Assembly (NCBI GenBank): GCA_013298245.1 | Contig: JAAFHD010000037.1 | Coordinates: 8,345 to 15,171, forward strand | Direction: 5' to 3' | DNA from: Alphaproteobacteria bacterium | Lineage (GTDB): Bacteria > Pseudomonadota > Alphaproteobacteria > Acetobacterales > Acetobacteraceae | DNA length: 6,827 nucleotides | Shown: positions 1 to 5,113 of the stretch, piece by piece | Position numbering within the stretch: position 1 is the stretch's first letter | How the letters are laid out: each line of letters starts with the position of its first letter | The notes under the pieces: generated by a model | Told to the model about the DNA's origin: nothing | The model's input: only the letters and a program-made list of their open reading frames with translations | Databases searched by the model: none | Translations under genes and position numbers: made by a program

Positions 1-1344
1 CACGCCCATGTCGTAGACCACCACCTGGTCGTCGCCGGTGCCGCCGATGCACCGGTCGTTGCCGCCGCCGGTGTAGAAGACGTCGTTGTCCGCGCCGCCA
101 TCCAGCGTGTCGCGCTGCGCACCGGACCAGAAGGTGTCATTGCCCGCGCCGCCGACCAGGGATGACGACAGGCCGCCATCATTGCTGACCAGCGCGTTGT
201 CCTGCGAATTGCCGTTCAAAACGGTCGCCGTGCCGATCAGCCGGCCGATTTCGACATTCGGTGCCAGCGTGCCGTTGATCCGGAAATACACCGTGTCCTG
301 CCCGGCATTCGCGTTCTCGATCACCAGGTCGCCGGCATTGTCCACGGCGTAGACATCGCTGCCCAAGCCACCGCTCAATTCATCCGCGCCGCCACCACCA
401 TCCAGGGTGTCTGCAAGCGTGCCGCCGAACAGCGTATCCGCCCCTGATCCACTCGTGATGTTGTAGCGCGCGACCTCGACGAAGGTGACCGAATCCCGCA
501 GGTTGCCGGCTTCGTTGTCGGTGATGATGCCTTCGCTCGGTGAGGTCAGCGTCATGGTGATGCTGGCCGTGTTGTGGGCATAGTTCACCACCAGCAGGTC
601 ATCATTGGAGACGCCGCTGCCCATGTCCACGTTGTCCTGGCCGCGCCAGATGTAGACGGTGTCGTTGCCACCGCCGGTCTGGATATAGTCATTCAGCGGC
701 AGGGTCTGGTGGGTGATCACGGTGTCACTGCCATTGGGCAGTGTGAAGCGCTCGGTGGGCGAGCTACCCAGCGCCTCCACGTTGCGGATGCTGCCCCAGG
801 TGCCGGAGCCCTGCAGACCCACAAGGTTCAAATCGATCGTAACGGCGGCATTGCCGCCGAGAATCGCAAGCAGGACGTCATTGCCGACGCCGCCATCGAT
901 ATCCACCACGCCCGCATAGTCGACGATGACATCATTGCCGTTACCACCAACGATGACATCATCCCCGAAGCCGCCGATCAGGTAGTCGGCACCCGACCCG
1001 CCCGTGATGGTGCTGTCACCGCCCAGCAATGCCAGATTGGTCACCCAGTCCAGGGTGTTGATGGCGGTCAACGGCGCGCCGCCTGGGCCGGTGCTGAAGC
1101 TGCCCAACAGCGTGCCGCCGCCGTTCGAGCGGATTTCGATGCTGGTGTAGTTCCCCCCGGTCGGCGTCACGCCGGAATAGGTGAAGCCGCCACCCAGATA
1201 TTCCAGGCGCAAGCCGGTCGAGAGCTGCACGCTGTAGAGGGAAGAACTGGCGCTGTTGGTGGAGGTGATCGTCGCCAGCCCCGCACCGGGCCAGAGATTG
1301 CGCATGTCGACGCCGGTCGCGGTCTGTGCGGTGAATGTCGCCAT
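1..1344 (-). CDS. RTX (hemolysin-type) calcium-binding protein, N-terminal part
   Basis: This open frame runs from an ATG at 1344 without a stop to the window edge, giving 448 residues; the C-terminus is missing. An AGGGAG ribosome site (1358-1353) lies 8 nt before the ATG. There is no signal peptide, as expected for type I secretion, where the signal sits at the far C-terminus. Residues 1-105 form a beta-rich, Ser/Thr/Gly-rich domain that I cannot name. RTX nonapeptides of the GGxGxDxxx type follow. Three are contiguous at 115-141 (GGSGADYLI, GGFGDDVIV, GGNGNDVIV). Others lie at 151-159, about 224-232, about 300-333, 398-406, 415-423 and 434-442. Residues 325-385 match the common linker module seen in such proteins (SDVYAVDNAGDLVIEN). 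In this family the repeats fold as a Ca2+-loaded beta-roll outside the cell. The enzymatic or adhesive role is unknown, and no transporter genes are in view. An odd point is Cys432, in a repeat that normally carries Leu or Ile there. Confidence 0.9.
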   Translation of the reverse strand, partial: MATFTAQTATGVDMRNLWPGAGLATITSTNSASSSLYSVQLSTGLRLEYLGGGFTYSGVTPTGGNYTSIEIRSNGGGTLLGSFSTGPGGAPLTAINTLDWVTNLALLGGDSTITGGSGADYLIGGFGDDVIVGGNGNDVIVDYAGVVDIDGGVGNDVLLAILGGNAAVTIDLNLVGLQGSGTWGSIRNVEALGSSPTERFTLPNGSDTVITHQTLPLNDYIQTGGGNDTVYIWRGQDNVDMGSGVSNDDLLVVNYAHNTASITMTLTSPSEGIITDNEAGNLRDSVTFVEVARYNITSGSGADTLFGGTLADTLDGGGGADELSGGLGSDVYAVDNAGDLVIENANAGQDTVYFRINGTLAPNVEIGRLIGTATVLNGNSQDNALVSNDGGLSSSLVGGAGNDTFWSGAQRDTLDGGADNDVFYTGGGNDRCIGGTGDDQVVVYDMGV

Positions 1345-1356
1345 CGATCGATCTCC

Positions 1357-1452
1357 CTAGGCGGCTGCGCATTCGCCGTTGCTGAACACCATCCGCGACC
1401 AGAGATTCCGCGAACCGACGCCCGAATCATTGGACGCTGTGTTGCTCACCAT
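1357..1452 (-). other. 31-codon ORF upstream of the RTX gene (leader peptide or relic of an RTX N-terminus)
   Basis: The ORF starts with ATG at 1452 and ends with TAG at 1359-1357, 12 nt before the RTX start. Its first 18 residues align without gaps to the first 18 of the RTX protein: MVSNTASNDSGVGSRNLW against MATFTAQTATGVDMRNLW. Nine positions are identical, including GV and RNLW. The two DNA segments (1399-1452 and 1291-1344) share about 33 of 54 bases in register. After the Trp the resemblance ends and the frame soon stops. The stop codon overlaps the RTX ribosome site (TAGGGAG), an arrangement that would suit translational coupling. Its own ribosome site is poor (AAGAAG about 7 nt upstream). 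It could be a decayed partial duplication, a leader peptide, or chance. Whether it is translated cannot be decided from sequence. Confidence 0.3.
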
Positions 1453-1480
1453 GCGTCGACTTCTTGATCCGTGATGTGTG

Positions 1481-1525
1481 ATTCGCGCATGACAATGCAG
1501 GCATCGTCAACAACCAACTGGTTGT
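1481..1525 (-). promoter_or_regulatory. Possible RTX promoter with an adjoining operator-like palindrome
   Basis: A hyphenated palindrome, ACAACCAACTGGTTGT (1510-1525, 7-bp arms, 2-nt centre), abuts a good -35-like hexamer, TTGACG, on the minus strand (1510-1505). About 18 nt further on is a weak -10-like GCGAAT (1486-1481). A start near 1474 would put the 31-codon ORF first in the transcript and the RTX ATG about 130 nt downstream. The palindrome position would suit a regulator acting just upstream of or at the -35 element. The -35 and the palindrome are clear in the sequence; the -10 is poor, so promoter function is an inference. Confidence 0.35.
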
Positions 1526-1649
1526 GCGCTGCGCGTCACATGCAGGCCATTCCCACCAAGTGGCGGTCCACCGCCAGGGAGGCCGCGGGCTCAGTCATCC
1601 GCCACACATGAATGTGATCGACAGCCTTGCCGGGGCCCGACGCGTTGCT

Positions 1650-2291
1650 TCAGCAACCGTGAAACCCACCCCCCGGCACCGGCGCGAATTCCACGATCCC
1701 CAGCACACGAAAATCCCGCCCGCCGCGCGGTTCGATCACCAGCGCGCCGCCCTCGGGGAAGGCGCGCCCCGCGACCGGATCGCCCGCCACCATGATGGCC
1801 GGCGTGCGATGCCCCACCAGCACGCGGTTCGCACCCTGCACCGGTTCCGCGAACAGGCGCCGGTGTTCATCCAGCACCCATGACAAACGCGGGCCGGAAA
1901 AATCATCCGCCAGCAGGCTGTCGGTGACGGTGACATTCGCCGCACCCACCATGTGCTCGGCGGTGTCGCGCGCGCGATAGACCGGCCCTGCCAGCACCGG
2001 AAGTGCCACGGGAATGTTCAGCGCCGCCATGCGCCGCCCGATCTCCGCGCTCTGCACACGCCCGCGCGGCGCGATGTTGCGCTGCCCCGCGCGGTCACCC
2101 ACACGAAACGACATGTCGCAATTCTCGCCGATGGTGTCGGCGTGGCGGAAGAACAGCACCAGCCCGCCCGCGCGCAGCCGCGCGATCAGCGCGGCACTGT
2201 CCGGCGCATCCCAATGCGTGGGTGCGAGGCGCGTTTGCGCCAAGGCGGGCAAGGGAAGTGCGATCATCGCGCGGCGCGACAGGCGGTGCAT
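1650..2291 (-). CDS. Exported histidine phosphatase family protein
   Basis: This is a 213-residue member of the histidine phosphatase (phosphoglycerate mutase-like) superfamily, whose enzymes transfer phosphate through a phospho-histidine. The core residues are visible. Arg49-His50 occur in FFRHADT, with Ala where many members have Gly (RHG). Arg106 lies in YRARDTAE and His161 in VLVGHRTPA. PEGGALVI at 179-186 is also typical. The N-terminus (RLSRRAMIALPLPALAQT) looks like a short, possibly twin-arginine, export signal, with cleavage likely after ALA near residue 18, so the enzyme probably acts in the periplasm. I chose the ATG at 2291; a GTG two codons upstream (2297) is also possible, and neither has a strong ribosome site. 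The gene is divergent from the Bug receptor. The substrate is unknown; a SixA-like protein phosphatase role is unlikely for an exported protein. Confidence 0.82.
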   Translation of the reverse strand: MHRLSRRAMIALPLPALAQTRLAPTHWDAPDSAALIARLRAGGLVLFFRHADTIGENCDMSFRVGDRAGQRNIAPRGRVQSAEIGRRMAALNIPVALPVLAGPVYRARDTAEHMVGAANVTVTDSLLADDFSGPRLSWVLDEHRRLFAEPVQGANRVLVGHRTPAIMVAGDPVAGRAFPEGGALVIEPRGGRDFRVLGIVEFAPVPGGGFHGC

Positions 2292-2376
2292 GCCCACGCC
2301 ATGCCATGTGTGCCGCGCCGATTCCAGTGGCGCCGGGCACCGCGGCTACAGCATCATCCCACCCGGGAGGACGTTC
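2292..2376. promoter_or_regulatory. Divergent intergenic region (phosphatase / Bug receptor)
   Basis: These 85 bases must hold the promoter of the plus-strand receptor gene and probably that of the minus-strand phosphatase gene. The best plus-strand match is weak: TTCCAG at 2322-2327 and GCTACA at 2345-2350 with a 17-nt spacer. I see no convincing minus-strand hexamers. The role rests on gene orientation rather than on motifs. Confidence 0.4.
2365..2370 (+). promoter_or_regulatory. Ribosome binding site fixing the Bug receptor start
   Basis: GGGAGG lies 6 nt before the ATG at 2377. It sets this start over the in-frame ATG at 2014, which would add 121 residues overlapping the divergent phosphatase gene and would bury the export signal. 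Confidence 0.8.
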
Positions 2377-3339
2377 ATGATCCACATCACTCGCCGCGCG
2401 GCGCTGGCCGCGCCGATGCTGCCCTTTGCCGCGCGCGCGCAAGCCTGGCCGACGCAGGCCGTGCGCTACATCAACCCCTATCCGCCAGGTGGCCCGACCG
2501 ACACGCTGTCGCGCCGGCTATGCCTGAAATTGTCGGAGCTTTCGGGCCAGCAATTCGTGGTGGAAAACCGCTCCGGCGCGGGCGGCAATGTGGGCGTGGA
2601 CGCCATCGCGAAATCGCGCCCCGATGGTTACACCATTGGCCTCGGCGGGATCGCGACGCACGCGGTCAGCCCGCATATGCTCGCGACGATGCCCTTCGAT
2701 GTGGCGCGCGATTTTACGTATGTCTCGGGCATGTGGCAGCTGCCGAATCTGCTGGCGGTTCATCCCGATGTGCCGGTGCGCAACATCGCGGAATTGATCG
2801 CCTTGGCGCGCGCCCGGCCAGGCGAATTGACCTTCGCTTCCGCCGGTCCCGGCACCACGCTGCATTTGGCGGGCGAAGTGTTCAACATGATGGCCGGCGT
2901 GCGCCTGACCCACGTGCCCTATCGCGGCAGCGCGCCGGCGCAGCTGGACCTGGTGGCGGGCCGCGTGTCGATGATGTTCGACAACATGCCCGGCACGCTG
3001 ACCCTGTCGCGCCAAGGCCGCGTGCGCCCCATCGCCGTGACATCCGCCGCGCGCAGCCCGGCCGCGCCGGAAATCCCGACGATCGCGGAAACCCTGCCCG
3101 GCTTCGACGTCGTGTCCTGGACCTGCATGGTGGCACCGGCGGGGATACCAGCGCCGGTGCTGGAGAGGCTTTCCGCGCTGATGCGCGCCGCATTGTCGGC
3201 CGATGACCTGCGCGCCAGCTATCTGGAATTGGGCGCCAACCCCTGGTTCACCACGCCCGAAGACATCGCGGACTACCAGCGGCGCGCCATGGCCGCACTG
3301 GGGCCGGTGGTGCGGGCCGCAGGGCTGCGCGCGGAGTAG
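2377..3339 (+). CDS. Tripartite tricarboxylate transporter substrate-binding protein (Bug/TctC family)
   Basis: This 320-residue periplasmic solute-binding protein has the usual family length. The N-terminal signal has a twin-arginine-like start (ITRRAALAAP, Arg6-Arg7) and a cleavage site after ARAQA, near residue 23. Family hallmarks follow in order: YPPGGPTD at 35-42, NRSGAGGNVG at 64-73 and RPDGYT at 81-86. Next come FASAGPGTTLHLAGE at 153-167, THVPYRGSAPAQLDLVAG at 178-195 and MFDNMPG at 200-206. Bug receptors clamp carboxylates or related small molecules between two lobes and pass them to TctA/TctB membrane partners. No tctAB is in view, so it looks like one of the many orphan receptors of such genomes. 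It is the only plus-strand gene here and faces an amidase-GNAT operon. The ligand cannot be read from the sequence; a carboxylate or amide linked to that operon is only a guess. Confidence 0.93.
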   Translation: MIHITRRAALAAPMLPFAARAQAWPTQAVRYINPYPPGGPTDTLSRRLCLKLSELSGQQFVVENRSGAGGNVGVDAIAKSRPDGYTIGLGGIATHAVSPHMLATMPFDVARDFTYVSGMWQLPNLLAVHPDVPVRNIAELIALARARPGELTFASAGPGTTLHLAGEVFNMMAGVRLTHVPYRGSAPAQLDLVAGRVSMMFDNMPGTLTLSRQGRVRPIAVTSAARSPAAPEIPTIAETLPGFDVVSWTCMVAPAGIPAPVLERLSALMRAALSADDLRASYLELGANPWFTTPEDIADYQRRAMAALGPVVRAAGLRAE

Positions 3340-3345
3340 CTACTC
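3334..3345. repeat. 12-bp perfect palindrome at the stop-to-stop junction
   Basis: GAGTAGCTACTC is centred exactly between the two stop codons. The Bug receptor ends GAG TAG on the plus strand and the GNAT gene ends GAG TAG on the minus strand, with no base between them. No G/C-rich stem with a U-run is present around it, so intrinsic termination looks weak in both directions and the two 3' ends must overlap if transcripts run on. Confidence 0.75.
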
Positions 3346-3858
3346 GGGCAGCGTCCGGTCCGCTTCCCCCAACGGGCGCTGCATCAGCACCACATCCACC
3401 CAGCGGCCGAACTTCATGCCCGCCGCGCGCAGCACGCCCACCTGGCGGAAACCCGCCGCCAGATGCAGCCCGATGCTGCCGACATTCTCGCTGTCACCGA
3501 TCACCGCGATCATCTGCCGGAAACCGCGGCGCGCCGCGGCTTCCACCAGTGCTGCGACCAGCGCCTTGCCCACGCCCTGCCCGCGCACATCATCGCGCAC
3601 ATACACGCTGTTCTCGGCCGCGAAGCGATATGCGCTGCGGTCGCGATACTGCGCGTAATAGGCGAAGCCCAGCACGCGCCCTTCGGCCTCCGCGACCAGC
3701 CAGGCGCAGCCGCTGACCTGCACCTTGGCCATGCGCGCGGCCATTTCGATTTCGCTGGGCGGGTCTTCCTCGAAGGTGCCGGTCCCGTGGCGCACATGAT
3801 GCGCATAGATGGCGGTGATGGTCGGCAGGTCGTCGGCGGTGGCGTCACGCAGTTTCAT
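3340..3858 (-). CDS. GNAT N-acetyltransferase, phosphinothricin acetyltransferase-like
   Basis: This 172-residue cytoplasmic acetyl-CoA-dependent N-acetyltransferase belongs to the Pat/Bar/YncA (COG1247-type) branch. Visible hallmarks are the start MKLRDATADDLPTITAIYAHH, HGTGTFEEDPPS at 24-35 and the acetyl-CoA pyrophosphate loop VRGQGVGKAL at 91-100. QMIAVIGDSENVGSIGLHLAAGF at 115-137 and MKFGRWVDVVLMQRPLG at 148-164 complete the set. Relatives acetylate phosphinothricin, methionine sulfoximine/sulfone or similar amino-acid analogues, so detoxification is the likely theme, though the actual substrate is uncertain. The start at 3858 is chosen because its ATG overlaps the amidase stop as ATGA, pointing to translational coupling. 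An upstream in-frame start at 3924 would add 22 low-complexity residues inside the amidase gene and is not supported. Confidence 0.9.
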   Translation of the reverse strand: MKLRDATADDLPTITAIYAHHVRHGTGTFEEDPPSEIEMAARMAKVQVSGCAWLVAEAEGRVLGFAYYAQYRDRSAYRFAAENSVYVRDDVRGQGVGKALVAALVEAAARRGFRQMIAVIGDSENVGSIGLHLAAGFRQVGVLRAAGMKFGRWVDVVLMQRPLGEADRTLPE

Positions 3859-5048
3859 CGGGGCAGTTGCTCCGTCACCATTTCGGCCAGGCGCAGCAGC
3901 ATGCGGTCGCGCCCCGGGCCGCACACCAATGACAGCCCGATCGGCGCGCCATCGATGGTCGCGGCCGGAATGCTCACTTCCGGCAGGCCGCCCAGGCCCG
4001 CGATGGCGGTCACACCCATTGTCGCCTCACGCACCGCATTCTGTTCGGCCTGCGTGGCCGTCAGCAATGGCGCAGGCATCGGGGATGTGGGGTATGCCAC
4101 CACCGCGCCGCCGGCCAGCAGGCTGCGCATGCGGTGCTGGAAGCGCTTGCGGAAGGCACGCCCCGCGGCGGCTTTTTCCGCCGGCATATCGCGCGCGCCA
4201 TCGAAGCGCGCACTGACGCCAGGCCCGAATTCCGGCCATGTGCGCGTGACCCAGCCGCCCAGCGTGGCCCATGCCTCCTGCGCCTGCATGCAGCGGAAAT
4301 TCTCGTACAGCGCGTCGAGCCCTTCGGATGCCAGCTTGGTCGGCAAGGCCGCGCCCATCACGCGTTCCACCGCTTCCAACGCCGGCAGCAGCGCCAGCGC
4401 CACGCGCGGGTCGGCGTTGATCCAGACCTCCTCGGCCTTCAGCAGCGGGCCCGATGGCAGGCAGTTCGGCCCGCCCGGTTCCATCGGCAGGATTTCGCAG
4501 CCGACGCGCCACAGCGTGTGTGCATCCTTCGCCAGCCAGCCGGGCGTGTCGAAGCTTGGCCCCAGCGGGCAGCAGCCGGCCAGGCTGATCGCACCCCAGC
4601 TGGGCCGGAAGCCGAACACGCCGCAATAGCTGGCCGGGATTCGCACCGATCCACCCGTGTCCGACCCCATCGCGAAATCGACCAGCCCAGCCGCCACCGC
4701 CGCAGCACTGCCGCAGGACGAACCGCCGGGAAAACGCGTGGGCGCCTTGGGGTTGATCGGCGTGCCGTGCCAGACATTCTCGCCGGTCAGGCCATAGGCC
4801 AGTTCGACCGTCTTGGTCTTGCCCACCAGGTTCGCGCCGGCTTCCAGCAATGCCAGCACAACGGGCGCTGTGGCCGCCGCAGGGCCATGGGTGCGACCCC
4901 ATTCCGGATGCCCATAGGTGGTGACGGCGCCCTGCACGTCATACAGGTCCTTCACCGCGAAATTCAGGCCCGCCAGTGGGCCTGTCGCCGCGCCCGCCAC
5001 ATGCAGGCGCGGCCCCGGAATGAAGGGCCCCGTCGCTTCGTCACTCAT
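3855..5048 (-). CDS. Amidase-signature family amidase, AMI1 (indole-3-acetamide hydrolase)-like
   Basis: This 397-residue enzyme hydrolyses an amide to a carboxylate and ammonia. The amidase-signature Ser-cisSer-Lys triad is complete: Lys33 in FAVKDLYDVQG, Ser110 in FPGGSSCGSAAAVAAG, and nucleophile Ser134 in GSDTGGSVRIPASYCG. Segments such as THGPAAATAPVV, GENVWHGTP and RIPASYCGVFGFRPS closely resemble plant AMI1, as I recall that sequence, and the length is also similar. The triad spacing matches AMI1, and Cys142 after the Ser nucleophile is present too. Oddly, Cys112 replaces the usual Gly in GGSSGGS. The start at 5048 (MSDEATGPF) is preferred because GGGTGA lies just upstream. The ATG at 5066 would leave almost no leader behind the predicted promoter. 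The gene is followed by a GNAT gene overlapping by ATGA. Indole-3-acetamide is only one possible substrate; other aryl or alkyl amides, or GatA-like mis-annotation, should be considered, although GatA proteins are longer. Confidence 0.88.
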   Translation of the reverse strand: MSDEATGPFIPGPRLHVAGAATGPLAGLNFAVKDLYDVQGAVTTYGHPEWGRTHGPAAATAPVVLALLEAGANLVGKTKTVELAYGLTGENVWHGTPINPKAPTRFPGGSSCGSAAAVAAGLVDFAMGSDTGGSVRIPASYCGVFGFRPSWGAISLAGCCPLGPSFDTPGWLAKDAHTLWRVGCEILPMEPGGPNCLPSGPLLKAEEVWINADPRVALALLPALEAVERVMGAALPTKLASEGLDALYENFRCMQAQEAWATLGGWVTRTWPEFGPGVSARFDGARDMPAEKAAAGRAFRKRFQHRMRSLLAGGAVVAYPTSPMPAPLLTATQAEQNAVREATMGVTAIAGLGGLPEVSIPAATIDGAPIGLSLVCGPGRDRMLLRLAEMVTEQLPR

Positions 5049-5060
5049 GCTCTCACCCGC

Positions 5061-5075
5061 CCGCATTGATTGCGG
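5061..5075. repeat. Small hairpin in the amidase leader
   Basis: CCGCA and TGCGG form a perfect 5-bp inverted repeat around a 5-nt loop. On the minus strand it lies 12 nt before the preferred amidase ATG and contains the rejected ATG at 5066. It sits close to the predicted transcription start. It has no T-run, so it is not a terminator; an effect on translation is possible but unproven. Confidence 0.35.
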
Positions 5076-5078
5076 AAC

Positions 5079-5106
5079 ATTCTACGGCAGGTGAGGGCTT
5101 GGGCAA
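5079..5106 (-). promoter_or_regulatory. Predicted sigma70-like promoter of the amidase-GNAT operon
   Basis: On the minus strand, TTGCCC (5106-5101, 4 of 6 to consensus) is followed by a 16-nt spacer and TAGAAT (5084-5079, 5 of 6). Transcription would begin near 5072, giving a leader of about 24 nt to the ATG at 5048. It lies in the 65-nt gap after the phytase-like gene, so the amidase-GNAT pair can be expressed apart from that gene. Confidence 0.45.
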
Positions 5107-5113
5107 TCCCGCA

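Larger units (their letters stand above)
1345..1649. other. Intergenic region between the RTX and histidine phosphatase genes
   Basis: Apart from the small ORF and promoter candidate listed separately, no gene is visible in these 305 bases. Several short inverted repeats occur. TGGCGG/CCGCCA with a 4-nt loop lies at 1561-1576, and CACAT/ATGTG at 1605-1616. GTTGCT/AGCAAC at 1644-1657 has the phosphatase stop codon at its centre. None is followed by a T-run on the minus strand, so none is a convincing intrinsic terminator for the phosphatase gene. The 1644-1657 hairpin is the best candidate for marking the end of that transcript. Confidence 0.5.

Noticed and set aside
1..1344. RTX tandem repeats as a CRISPR array or DNA-level repeat
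   Set aside because: The periodicity is in the protein (9 residues) with divergent DNA. There are no identical repeats with unique spacers.
574..1467. Plus-strand ORF of 297 codons opposite the RTX gene
   Set aside because: The minus strand encodes clear GGxGxD repeats over the same bases; the plus-strand frame is a by-product of their regular codon pattern.
1561..1576. TGGCGG/CCGCCA hairpin as a terminator of the phosphatase gene
   Set aside because: The stem is short, lies 74 nt past the stop and has no following T-run on the minus strand.
2014..2376. N-terminal extension of the Bug receptor to an ATG at 2014
   Set aside because: It would hide the export signal and overlap the divergent phosphatase gene. 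A good GGGAGG site points to the ATG at 2377.
1953..3206. Plus-strand ORF of 417 codons overlapping the phosphatase and receptor genes in another frame
   Set aside because: It is Arg-rich and low in complexity, and it conflicts with the Bug receptor frame, which carries all the family motifs.
3859..3924. Longer start for the GNAT protein
   Set aside because: The extra 22 residues are not typical of the family, and the ATGA overlap with the amidase stop supports the start at 3858.
3463..4629. Plus-strand ORF of 388 codons opposite the amidase and GNAT genes
   Set aside because: It spans two real genes in opposite orientation and has no ribosome site or known motif.
5049..5066. Six-residue N-terminal extension of the amidase
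   Set aside because: The ATG at 5066 would lie only a few bases from the predicted transcription start and inside a small hairpin. GGGTGA is positioned for the ATG at 5048.
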